A stretch of DNA of 59,722 nt, from positions 1-59,722 of the forward strand of contig NZ_LJWX01000003.1 of the NCBI RefSeq assembly GCF_001431705.1. The letters are read 5' to 3'. Origin of the DNA: Ferrovum sp. JA12. GTDB lineage: Bacteria > Pseudomonadota > Gammaproteobacteria > Burkholderiales > Ferrovaceae. Position numbers and translations under genes: made by a program. The notes beneath the pieces are model-generated. The model was given only the letters and a program-made list of their open reading frames with translations. It searched no databases and was not told where the DNA came from. Below, piece by piece: positions 16,953 to 25,703 of this stretch (its first letter is position 1; each line of letters starts with the position of its first letter).

Positions 16953-18647
16953 TTATTGATAACCCACGCTGCCATCACGCCGTGGATCCGCTGCTCCCCA
17001 GTAATAATGATACTCCTCATCTAAGCCTACGGCTTGCACAGACCCTTGCGCATCTGGATTAACCGTTAGTTGATGGCCAAGCTGCTTAAGCTCGTTTTCA
17101 AGCGCTACCGGGAAGGACTGTTCAATTAAAGTGAAGCCAGCCCCATTCATTACCGCATAGCGTGGTTCGCTGATCACCTGCTGGGGAGTATTGTGCAAAT
17201 CCAACAGCCCCTGCGTTACCTGCAGTAAGGTACTAATGATAGTCGGTCCGCCAGGAGAACCATAGGCGAGAATCCACCGTCCTTGGTGAAAGACCAATAT
17301 AGGCGACATACTACTTCTTGGTCGCAATCCTGCCTTAACTTGGTTGGGCGAGGGCTTGCCATCCGCCAACAGAGGATTTGCGTCAAAATCTGTTAATTCA
17401 TTATTTAATAAAAAACCATATTGGTTGACCCATAACCCACTGCCCCATAATTGCTCAACGGTACTCGTACAACTCACCACATTACCCTCTTTGTCTACAA
17501 TAGAAAAATGAGTAGTGTTTGTCCCACTAGGCTTTGGCAAGGGAATCAGTTGATTAGGCAACTTGCCTAACAATAGGGCTTTACTGCGTTGATCGAGAAA
17601 GGAGGGAGTGAGTACCGCGTTAGGGTTTAAGGTCATTTGCTCCGGATCACCAAAAAAATTCTCTCGATCTTGAAAAGCCATGGATAAGGCCTGCAAGGAG
17701 AGGTGATCTCGATAAGCCCTATCTTGCCATGTCTTGTCATGGGTATAGGGGGACACAATACCCAAGGCTTCAAATAAACTACTGGCTCCCGATGAGGGCG
17801 GGGGCATCCCCACTAAATGATAACCCTGGTAATCAAACGCTAAAGCTTTTCTGATATACACGTGATAGTTAGCCAAGTCAGTCAAGCTCATACGACCCCA
17901 TCCAGCCGGGCCCATTCTTGAACTCCGTTGAGCGGCCACAATGGCGTGGGCTATCTCCCCTCGGTAAAAGGAGGTCGCCCCTTCTTTAGCTAGAATCTCA
18001 AAGGTATGGGCAAGTTCAACCTGAACTAGGCGCTGACCCACCCTCAAGGGCGTGCCATCCTGATTAAAAAAAGGACTGTTTGACTCACGCAGAAGTTTGG
18101 CTCGATGATCTTTTAGCGCTCCCGCCAAATAGGGTGTCACGGCAAATCCTTGTTGCGCCAAACGCATGGCAGGTTGCAATACTTGGCCCAAAGTCATTCT
18201 GCCCCATTGGTTCAATAGTGCGTTAAACCCAGCCACCGTCCCCGGAACCCCAACGCTAATGCCACTAGAGGAATTTTCCTCAAACCGATGCCCCATGAAC
18301 TGATCAGGGGTAGCGAGTTGCGGTGCCACCTCCCTTGCGTCCACTGCATAAACCTGATGGGTTTTAGCGATATACACTAAAATAAATGCCCCCCCACCCA
18401 TACCCGAGGACTGGGGTTCCACCACATTAAGAGCAAATTGTACTGCCGCGGCGGCGTCAATAGCATTGCCGCCAGCTCGCAGGATCGACAGTCCAGCCTC
18501 CGTAGCAAGCGGATGCGAAGTGGCAACAACTCCCACCACAGGAGCCTCTTCAGCTGCCAGCGTTGGAAAAGTCAGTATTAGTAACAAATAGAAAAAAGTA
18601 AAAAAATTAAACTTAAACATATAGTTAGAAATATTTGAACGATGCAT
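16953..18647 (-). CDS. ggt: Gamma-glutamyltranspeptidase
   Basis: This periplasmic enzyme cleaves glutathione and other gamma-glutamyl amides and self-processes into two chains. The 564 residues hold a hydrophobic N-terminal signal (FNFFTFFYLLLILTFP, cleavage near TLAAEE) and LRAGGNAIDAAAAVQFALNV with SSGMGGGAFI. The nucleophilic Thr is in GTNTTHFSIVDKEGN (about 390) and the small subunit contains SSMSPILVF and GSPGGPTIIST. ATG 18647 is used; ATG 18620 (MFKFNFF) would also give a good signal peptide. It lies where leuA commonly sits in betaproteobacterial ilv-psd-pssA clusters. Confidence 0.93.
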   Translation of the reverse strand: MHRSNISNYMFKFNFFTFFYLLLILTFPTLAAEEAPVVGVVATSHPLATEAGLSILRAGGNAIDAAAAVQFALNVVEPQSSGMGGGAFILVYIAKTHQVYAVDAREVAPQLATPDQFMGHRFEENSSSGISVGVPGTVAGFNALLNQWGRMTLGQVLQPAMRLAQQGFAVTPYLAGALKDHRAKLLRESNSPFFNQDGTPLRVGQRLVQVELAHTFEILAKEGATSFYRGEIAHAIVAAQRSSRMGPAGWGRMSLTDLANYHVYIRKALAFDYQGYHLVGMPPPSSGASSLFEALGIVSPYTHDKTWQDRAYRDHLSLQALSMAFQDRENFFGDPEQMTLNPNAVLTPSFLDQRSKALLLGKLPNQLIPLPKPSGTNTTHFSIVDKEGNVVSCTSTVEQLWGSGLWVNQYGFLLNNELTDFDANPLLADGKPSPNQVKAGLRPRSSMSPILVFHQGRWILAYGSPGGPTIISTLLQVTQGLLDLHNTPQQVISEPRYAVMNGAGFTLIEQSFPVALENELKQLGHQLTVNPDAQGSVQAVGLDEEYHYYWGAADPRRDGSVGYQ

Positions 18648-18710
18648 TCTTATGGTTTCGTTATAAATATTTACAATTTAATGGCCTTAAAATGAAGTTT
18701 TATAGATTCA

Positions 18711-18790
18711 TCTCTGATATTGTTTTATTGCAGACAGTGAAATCAGAGCTACACCTTAAGGACAATTTGGTAACAGATTGTCCTTTTTTT
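18711..18790 (+). ncRNA. Candidate small RNA, antisense to the ggt leader
   Basis: On the plus strand, against both neighbouring genes, a 9-bp stem AAGGACAAT / ATTGTCCTT (18758-18766, 18777-18785) ends in a run of seven T. The T run exists only in this orientation, so it cannot terminate pssA or ggt. Upstream, CTCTGAT (18712-18718) pairs perfectly with ATCAGAG (18742-18748). A weak promoter, TTAATG at 18678 and TATAGA at 18701 with 17 bases between, would start an ~80-nt RNA near 18711. No protein frame fits. Family unknown; existence is inferred from structure only. Confidence 0.35.
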
Positions 18791-19592
18791 ATTTTTCAGT
18801 GGTACCCTGTTGTTGACGATGAGCTAACCATCCTTTTATTGATACCGCGTAACCGGATAAGGCATAAATCAGAAAAACTCCCCACAGTACCCGCGCTTGA
18901 TCAATACTGACAATGACAAACCCCAACAGAATCAATAGTACCGCCCAAAAGGGAACGCTGCGTCGTAAGTTAAGATCCTTAAAGCTATAAAAACGCACAT
19001 TAGAGACCATCGACAAACCAGCAAATACGGTTAACGCCCACACCAGCCAAGCAATTTTTCCACCTGGAATCTGATAACTGGCATCCATGACCCATACCAT
19101 CCCAGCTAACAAGGCAGCGGCTGCAGGGCTGGGTAAACCCGTGAACCAATGTTTATCAGCAATGCCAAGTTGTGTATTAAATCTTGCTAGACGCAGCGCC
19201 GCTCCGGCACAGTAAACAAAAGCTGCAATCCACCCAAGCTTACCTAAGCCTCTTAGGGACCACTCATAGATAACCAGGGAAGGAGCTGCACCAAAGGACA
19301 CCATATCCGATAGAGAATCATATTCTGCGCCAAAAGCGCTTTGCGTATGAGTTAAGCGCGCCACACGCCCATCTAAACCATCAAAAACCATGGCAATAAA
19401 GATAGCTTGAGCGGCCATTTCAAACTGGCCATTCATGCCTTGGACAATAGAAAAAAATCCAGCAAAAAGTGCGGCAGTGGTGAAGAGATTTGGCAGTAAA
19501 TAGATGCCTCGGCGCTGCGCCGCACGCTCCTTCAAGGATAAGATTTTAAATGGTTGCGCTCTTTCTTGTTCATCCACCCTCACTCTCCCCAT
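18789..19592 (-). CDS. pssA: CDP-diacylglycerol--serine O-phosphatidyltransferase
   Basis: An inner-membrane enzyme that makes phosphatidylserine from CDP-diacylglycerol and serine. It has 267 residues with about eight hydrophobic helices. The CDP-alcohol phosphotransferase motif [11 protein letters not shown]...GAEYDSLSD (about 71-95) carries the Asp residues that bind metal. It is the PssA II integral type, unlike the phospholipase-D-like E. coli enzyme. ATG 19592 overlaps psd by 13 bases, coupling it to the next step of phosphatidylethanolamine synthesis. Confidence 0.96.
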   Translation of the reverse strand: MGRVRVDEQERAQPFKILSLKERAAQRRGIYLLPNLFTTAALFAGFFSIVQGMNGQFEMAAQAIFIAMVFDGLDGRVARLTHTQSAFGAEYDSLSDMVSFGAAPSLVIYEWSLRGLGKLGWIAAFVYCAGAALRLARFNTQLGIADKHWFTGLPSPAAAALLAGMVWVMDASYQIPGGKIAWLVWALTVFAGLSMVSNVRFYSFKDLNLRRSVPFWAVLLILLGFVIVSIDQARVLWGVFLIYALSGYAVSIKGWLAHRQQQGTTEK

Positions 19593-20227
19593 TCGGCCAG
19601 TAGTGTGCTACCAGCCCACACTCTATCACCAATGGCAACTTTAATCACGCTACCCAAAGGTAAATACAGGTCCACGCGAGAGCCAAAACGAATAAAGCCG
19701 TATCTCTCGCCAGGACTTAACTGTTGCCCCACCTTAACATAACAGAGAATTCTTCGTGCAATTAAACCTGCCACTTGGACACAGGATAAAAGCTGTTTAT
19801 TGTCCGCACGAATAATCAAGGCATTGCGCTCGTTGGCCTCAGAGGCCTTATCCAAATCCGCATTGACAAAGGATCCTCTAAAATAACGAATGTCCTCCAC
19901 CACTCCATGAACTGGGCTGCGATTTGAGTGCACATTAAACACATTCATGAATACGCTAATTTTAATGGCTTCACAATTCAAATAAGGATCGAGGCAAGGC
20001 ATCACTGCCACAATGCGTCCATCTGCGGGAGAAACAATACCCGGTTGAGGTGGGAGCACGCGGGGCGGATCCCTAAAAAACTGTATCACAAACAGCAATA
20101 CCACATAGAGGGGAAGCGCTACGAAGGCACTCAAGTACATCGTGCACAGCAACGAGACAAGGGCGACACCTACAATGTAGGGCCACCCTTCACGAGCAAT
20201 AATGGGGTGAGGGTAAGGAGCTTTCAA
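19580..20227 (-). CDS. psd: Phosphatidylserine decarboxylase proenzyme (short type)
   Basis: It makes phosphatidylethanolamine from phosphatidylserine using a pyruvoyl group made by self-cleavage. It has 215 residues, the compact form. Two hydrophobic segments near the start (about 17-45) attach it to the membrane; [10 protein letters not shown] and [11 protein letters not shown] are conserved. The Gly-Ser of [11 protein letters not shown] (about 178) is the expected cleavage point. The start appears to be TTG 20227, because an in-frame stop (the ilvC stop) lies just upstream. No clear ribosome site is visible, so coupling to ilvC is likely. Confidence 0.94.
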   Translation of the reverse strand: MKAPYPHPIIAREGWPYIVGVALVSLLCTMYLSAFVALPLYVVLLFVIQFFRDPPRVLPPQPGIVSPADGRIVAVMPCLDPYLNCEAIKISVFMNVFNVHSNRSPVHGVVEDIRYFRGSFVNADLDKASEANERNALIIRADNKQLLSCVQVAGLIARRILCYVKVGQQLSPGERYGFIRFGSRVDLYLPLGSVIKVAIGDRVWAGSTLLAEWGE

Positions 20228-20230
20228 GGA

Positions 20231-21262
<1,032 letters not shown>

Positions 21263-21754
21263 TTAAACTTTTAATATCCATTCACCACGTCCAATACCGG
21301 AGGCACCGGTTCTAACGGTCTCAAGAATCATGGAGTTATCAATGGCCTCTAAAAATGCATCCAGCTTATCTCGTGGCCCAGTTAATTCAATGGTATAGGT
21401 TCGATCGGTCACATCGATAACCCTACCTCTGAAAATATCAGCAGTACGTTTAATTTCCTCGCGATCAGCGCCTTCAGCACGTACTTTTACCAGCATTAAT
21501 TCACGCTCAATATAACGGCCTTCATTGAGATCAAACACCTTAATCACATCAATTAATTTATTGAGTTGCTTAGTAATTTGTTCGATTACATCATCAGAAC
21601 CACTCGTCACTATGGTCATTCGTGAGAGAGTGGGATCCTCAGTAGGAGCCACACTTAGCGCTTCAATATTATAACCACGGGCTGAGAACAGACCAGCCAC
21701 TCGAGAGAGGGCTCCAGACTCGTTTTCCAGTAACAAAGACAAAATATGACGCAT
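21263..21754 (-). CDS. ilvH: Acetolactate synthase small (regulatory) subunit
   Basis: The regulatory partner of IlvI, giving valine feedback. Its 163 residues comprise an N-terminal ACT domain (MRHILSLLLENESGALSRVAGLFSARGYNIEAL) with the valine-site segment and a C-terminal ACT-like half (ELMLVKVRAEG, VIDVTDRTYTIELTG). ATG 21754 follows ilvI by 18 bases and ilvC follows by 15, so the three form an operon. Confidence 0.97.
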   Translation of the reverse strand: MRHILSLLLENESGALSRVAGLFSARGYNIEALSVAPTEDPTLSRMTIVTSGSDDVIEQITKQLNKLIDVIKVFDLNEGRYIERELMLVKVRAEGADREEIKRTADIFRGRVIDVTDRTYTIELTGPRDKLDAFLEAIDNSMILETVRTGASGIGRGEWILKV

Positions 21755-21772
21755 TATTTACTATCCTAATAA

Positions 21773-23482
21773 TTACAGATCTTCAGCACCAAGCAACATT
21801 TCTGTTAAACCGGCTCCAGCTTTTACCATTGGAAAAACATTTTCCGTTTGATCCGTCAGGAAGTCTAAAAAGACCACCCGATCCTTCAATGAAAACGCTT
21901 CTTTTAATGCCCCTTCAACATCTGCGGGATTTTCAATACGCATCCCCACATGACCATAACTCTCGGCCAATTTAACGAAATCAGGCAAAGCATCCATGTA
22001 AGACTCTGAATACCGATTGCCATGCAAGATTTCCTGCCATTGCCGAACCATGCCAAGGTAGCGATTGTTCAAGTTAACGATTTTTACTGGCAGGTGATAT
22101 TGTTTGCACGTAGACAATTCCTGTATACACATTTGAATGCTGGCTTCTCCTGTTACGCAGGCCACCGTCATATCAGGAAAGGCCAACTGAGCCCCCATGG
22201 CTGCCGGCAACCCAAAACCCATGGTGCCAAGTCCGCCGGAATTCAACCAACGCCGAGGTTTATCAAATTTATAGTATTGAGCAGCCCACATTTGATGCTG
22301 GCCCACATCGGAGGTCACAATGGCATCGCCATGGGTTACTTCATAGAGTTGCTCTATTACGTATTGGGGTTTGATCACCTCAGTAGAGTTGGTATAGTTC
22401 AGGCACTGGCGTTCTCGCCATGTATTAATTTGCTGCCACCATTGTTTCAGTGCCAAGGCATCCACGGAAACAGTACTTTCTTCAACCAACTTAAGGATTT
22501 CATGTACCACATCAGCAATATTGCCAACAATAGGAACGTCAACCCTTACCCGTTTGGAAATACTAGAAGGGTCAATGTCGATATGAATAATTCGTCGTCC
22601 CTCAACAAAAAAATGTTGCGTATTACCAATCACGCGATCATCAAATCTGGCTCCCACAGCCAACAACACATCGCAGTGTTGCATAGCAAGGTTAGCTTCA
22701 TAGGTACCATGCATACCAAGCATGCCCACAAATTGAGGGTCTGTGGCTGGGAAAGCGCCGAGTCCCATGAGAGTATTGGTGCAAGGAAAGCCAAGGTCCC
22801 TAACCAGCTTCGTCACCAAATGAGTAGCATCGCCTAAAATAGCGCCTCCCCCCACATAAATCATCGGACGTTTCGCTTCCATTAACATTTGTACGGCTTT
22901 CTTAATCTGTCCTGAATGCCCCTTAGTCACTGGATTATATGAGCGCATACTCACCGTTTTAGGATAAACAAACTCTGTCACATGTTGCGAGATATCCTTA
23001 GGGATATCCACTAACACGGGACCAGGGCGACCAGAGGTTGCCACATAAAAGGCTTTTTTCATGGTACTCGCTAAGTCGTCCACGTTTTTCACCAAGAAGT
23101 TATGTTTCACACAGGGGCGAGTAATCCCGACTGTATCCACCTCTTGAAAGGCATCCAAACCAATGGCCGGAGTAGGGACTTGTCCCGAGATAATAACCAT
23201 TGGAATGGAATCCATATAAGCCGTAGCAATTCCCGTAATGGCATTGGTCACACCAGGACCGCTGGTGACCAACGCGACGCCAGGCTTGCCCGTGGCCCGC
23301 GCATAAGCGTCAGCGGCGTGAAGCGCCGCTTGCTCATGACGCACGAGAATATGCCTGAGTTTATCTTGATTAAATAAAGCGTCATAAATATGAAGCACAG
23401 CCCCGCCTGGATAGCCAAAAACAAAGGGAACCCCTTCTTCAACTAAACATTGAATTGCTATTTCTGCACCGGTTAATCTCAT
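21773..23482 (-). CDS. ilvI: Acetolactate synthase large (catalytic) subunit
   Basis: A thiamine-diphosphate enzyme that joins two pyruvates, or pyruvate and 2-oxobutyrate. The 569 residues hold the catalytic Glu region near FGYPGGAVLHIYDAL and HEQAALHAADAYARATGKPG. The central FAD-binding domain (AVGARFDDRVIGN) precedes the C-terminal ThDP motif (GLGTMGFGLPAAMGAQLAFP through NLNNRYLGMVRQWQE). ilvI is used for the type paired with ilvH; ilvB is an equally common name for it. ATG 23482 matches homolog starts. Confidence 0.97.
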   Translation of the reverse strand: MRLTGAEIAIQCLVEEGVPFVFGYPGGAVLHIYDALFNQDKLRHILVRHEQAALHAADAYARATGKPGVALVTSGPGVTNAITGIATAYMDSIPMVIISGQVPTPAIGLDAFQEVDTVGITRPCVKHNFLVKNVDDLASTMKKAFYVATSGRPGPVLVDIPKDISQHVTEFVYPKTVSMRSYNPVTKGHSGQIKKAVQMLMEAKRPMIYVGGGAILGDATHLVTKLVRDLGFPCTNTLMGLGAFPATDPQFVGMLGMHGTYEANLAMQHCDVLLAVGARFDDRVIGNTQHFFVEGRRIIHIDIDPSSISKRVRVDVPIVGNIADVVHEILKLVEESTVSVDALALKQWWQQINTWRERQCLNYTNSTEVIKPQYVIEQLYEVTHGDAIVTSDVGQHQMWAAQYYKFDKPRRWLNSGGLGTMGFGLPAAMGAQLAFPDMTVACVTGEASIQMCIQELSTCKQYHLPVKIVNLNNRYLGMVRQWQEILHGNRYSESYMDALPDFVKLAESYGHVGMRIENPADVEGALKEAFSLKDRVVFLDFLTDQTENVFPMVKAGAGLTEMLLGAEDL

Positions 23483-23487
23483 GATTC

Positions 23488-23826
23488 AACCATTTTCCGT
23501 CAAAGTGTTTATTGTAAGGTTAAGTAATACGAACAGATTACCTCTGCTGCGTACTGAAAACCTATCAGCGTATCCTTTTCATAGCTGAAGGTCAAGAGCT
23601 AACCTGCCATGTGTTAACCTGCCATGAATACGCCACAAGCCTTAGCCCCTGAGGTGCAAAGCATAAGATGAGGGAAAGATTGCGCATTAGGATAACCCTG
23701 ATAGGTGTTTCATCCCCCCATCACCTGAACATAGCACCACTTTGCGTGGCTGACTCTCTTCACGCCGTTTTCATTATGATGTGGGGACACTCTCTTCTTG
23801 GTGCTAAAGAATGAGTCCACCACCCT
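23488..23826 (-). promoter_or_regulatory. ilv leader / divergent intergenic region with long-range stem and small frame
   Basis: These ~340 bases separate ilvI (minus) from the sigma factor gene (plus). On the ilv strand a 31-codon frame (ATG 23687 to TGA 23592) encodes MRNLSLILCF followed by PQGLRLVAYSWQVNT..., moderately rich in Leu, Ile and Val. ACCTATCAG (23706-23698) upstream of it is exactly complementary to CTGATAGGT (23568-23560) downstream. A 12-base direct repeat TAACCTGCCATG occurs twice near 23600-23625. No T-run terminator is visible, so attenuation is only a possibility. Confidence 0.35.
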
Positions 23827-24462
23827 GTGAAGCCCTATGGCTTTAGCCATAGAGACCTCGACTCTGTTACACTTGGCATTTTTAGGGAAGTTACTGCTCT
23901 GGCCACAGCACAGGAATTAGATATTTTTTTAGCAGAAGTGGAAAAACGCGCTTTCAAGCATGCGCTTTTCGCTGTTAAAGACGAGAGTAGCGCTTTGGAT
24001 GTAGTCCAGGAGGCAATGGTTAAATTGGCTGAAAAATATAGCCATTTACCCGTAAAAGAGTTGCATCCCTTGTTTCATCGTATCTTACAAAACACGATTC
24101 GTGATTTCTACCGGCGACAAAAAATTCGTCATTGGTGGACCCCCTTGTTTAGTAGTTTTCAACAGAGCGATGATGACAGTTCCGACCAAGAATGGATTGA
24201 ACAACTTCACCCGGAACAGGAGCAAGTATGTCGACCCGACAGCCTCCTAGAGCAAAAGCAACTCCTTGAAATCATTGATAAAGCTATAGAAAAATTACCG
24301 CCACGTCAACGCGAAGCATTTTTACTGCGTTATTGGGAAGGGTTAGATGTGCGAGAAACTGCGAAGGCTATGGGTTGCTCTGAGGGCAGTGTTAAAACAC
24401 ACAGTTCTAGAGCTCTTGCCAGCCTTACTGCGCTGCTTAGTCAAAAAGGAATCGCTCCATGA
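23827..24462 (+). CDS. ECF-type RNA polymerase sigma factor (sigma-24 / RpoE-like)
   Basis: It has region 2 (ALDVVQEAMVKLAEKYSHL and NTIRDFYRRQKIRHWW, about 57-126) and region 4 (KLPPRQREAFLLRYWEGLDV, then RETAKAMGCSEGSVKTHSSR, about 157-200). The frame from GTG 23827 gives 211 residues. From memory, homologs in related bacteria begin with a short Met-Ala-Thr-x-x-Glu-Leu stretch, which matches residues from CTG 23899, with AGGGA about ten bases before it. That CTG may be the true start. It overlaps the next gene as ATGA and heads a four-gene cassette. Confidence 0.88.
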   Translation: MKPYGFSHRDLDSVTLGIFREVTALATAQELDIFLAEVEKRAFKHALFAVKDESSALDVVQEAMVKLAEKYSHLPVKELHPLFHRILQNTIRDFYRRQKIRHWWTPLFSSFQQSDDDSSDQEWIEQLHPEQEQVCRPDSLLEQKQLLEIIDKAIEKLPPRQREAFLLRYWEGLDVRETAKAMGCSEGSVKTHSSRALASLTALLSQKGIAP

Positions 24463-24815
24463 AAGATGATCAATTCATTCAACTACTCTGTCACAATTTA
24501 GACCAAAGTAGTCAAGCTATTGCCGTGACGACTCAGGAAAAACTACAAGCCATTCGCCATCAGGCGGTTAAGGCGAGTGGTCAACGCACGCTGTATCCAG
24601 GTTCCACTTTAGCTATCCCTCCTATAGTATGGCGTGAACAATTGGTCGCTATTATTGGCTCATTAGTCTTAATATCTGCCGTAGCAACCTATAGCGCATG
24701 GATCCATGAACAAAACGAAGAGGATCAGGGTTTTCTTGATGCCAAATTACTGTCAAGCGACATGCCTCTGCAAATTCTTGCCAACCCAGAGCTCAGTCAA
24801 TGGTTAGAAAACTAA
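24459..24815 (+). CDS. DUF3619 family single-pass membrane protein, possible anti-sigma partner
   Basis: The 118 residues form a soluble N-terminal part of about 60 residues, one transmembrane helix (about 61-82, LVAIIGSLVLISAVATYSAW) and a short outer tail with the conserved ending DAKLLSSDMPLQ...SQWL. The charge pattern predicts N-terminus inside. This layout, and translational overlap with an ECF sigma gene, is what small membrane anti-sigma factors look like. No zinc HxxxCxxC motif is present. The regulatory role is inference; the family has no assigned function that I know of. Confidence 0.8.
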   Translation: MKDDQFIQLLCHNLDQSSQAIAVTTQEKLQAIRHQAVKASGQRTLYPGSTLAIPPIVWREQLVAIIGSLVLISAVATYSAWIHEQNEEDQGFLDAKLLSSDMPLQILANPELSQWLEN

Positions 24816-25198
24816 TCCTATTGGTGTTGAGTTTGATCTTGGCACTGTTCACTGCCTTGATCCCTGCCCACGAGCCTAATATGCATTGGGATGGGTTAAC
24901 CAAAGAACAACAAACGATACTGGCCCCTGCGCACAACAATTGGGAGCGTTTGTCACTGCAACGGCGTCAACGTCTATTAAATGCCGCCAAGCATTATAAA
25001 AAACTCAATACTCAGCAACAACAGCGCTTTCAAAAAAATATCGTCATCTGGTCAAGACTCCCTAAAGTGGTACAAGAAAGAGCCCGTAAAAATTATAAAA
25101 AATGGCATCACCTCCCTAAAGAGAAAAAAGAAGCCATTAAATCTCAGTGGAGTAAACAACATCCCGAGCCTGCCCCTGCAGACCCAGCTAAGCCTTAA
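24800..25198 (+). CDS. DUF3106 family exported protein with 18-residue repeats
   Basis: The 132 residues begin with a signal peptide or anchor (LILLVLSLILALFTAL, cleavage near IPAHE). The mature part is highly basic and helical. Aromatic-x-x-Leu units recur exactly every 18 residues: W30-DGL, W48-ERL, Y66-KKL, W84-SRL and W102-HHL. A Pro/Ala tail closes it. It overlaps the DUF3619 gene by 16 bases and so is co-expressed with the sigma factor. Function unknown; a periplasmic sensor or binding partner would fit. Confidence 0.82.
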   Translation: MVRKLILLVLSLILALFTALIPAHEPNMHWDGLTKEQQTILAPAHNNWERLSLQRRQRLLNAAKHYKKLNTQQQQRFQKNIVIWSRLPKVVQERARKNYKKWHHLPKEKKEAIKSQWSKQHPEPAPADPAKP

Positions 25199-25201
25199 GT
25201 A

Positions 25202-25633
25202 ATGCCAGCTAAAGTTCTCTCACGTATGATTTGTTTGGTTTATGAAATACTGATTCTCATGGGGCTCGGCATTCTTGCCGGCTTACCTTTTGTCTATCTT
25301 ACCGATTACCCCCATCACCCTGAACTTCGCTCATGGTATCGCGCTTATTTATTACTCATCATAGCCATTTACTTTATCTATCAATGGCAGCGAAGTGGAC
25401 AAACGGTACCCATGAAAACTTGGCGTCTAAAAATTGTCGACCAGTACAGTAACGCCCCTCCCACCTATTTACAAAGCATCAGGCGCTTTTCGGCAGCTTG
25501 TTGTGGGTTTATAACAGGCATTAATTTTATTTGGTTGGTACTGGACAAACAACACCGTTGGCTCCATGACATCATTGGCGGCACTAGAACCATAGAGTTG
25601 CTCAAGACCCCGCCTTCTGATTCAACACAATAA
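25202..25633 (+). CDS. RDD family membrane protein
   Basis: The 143 residues have three or four hydrophobic helices (about 9-30, 46-62, 98-118). The RDD signature region covers the first helix (RMICLVYEILILMGLG) and MKTWRLKIVDQYSN before the later helices; it ends HRWLHDIIGGTRTIEL as in the family. RDD proteins are little understood; some are linked to ion transport. It starts three bases after the DUF3106 stop and closes the sigma cassette. Confidence 0.88.
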   Translation: MPAKVLSRMICLVYEILILMGLGILAGLPFVYLTDYPHHPELRSWYRAYLLLIIAIYFIYQWQRSGQTVPMKTWRLKIVDQYSNAPPTYLQSIRRFSAACCGFITGINFIWLVLDKQHRWLHDIIGGTRTIELLKTPPSDSTQ

Positions 25634-25692
25634 AGGACAGGCGCGTGTTTAACGTGCGCGCAGCGAAGGGCTTACGCCGCGGGTCCTAGAAT
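25634..25692. other. GC-rich structured spacer between converging genes
   Basis: The spacer between the RDD gene and lptG contains GGAC and GTCC at its edges, enclosing GCGCG / CGCGC and smaller pairings. It may fold in both transcripts, but there is no T run, so it is not a standard terminator. Confidence 0.3.
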
Positions 25693-25703
25693 TGTAGTAT
25701 TAG

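Noticed and set aside
22022-22837. 271-codon open frame antisense to ilvI
   Set aside because: It lies wholly inside the well-conserved ilvI gene on the other strand, has no family resemblance, and its openness follows from ilvI codon use.
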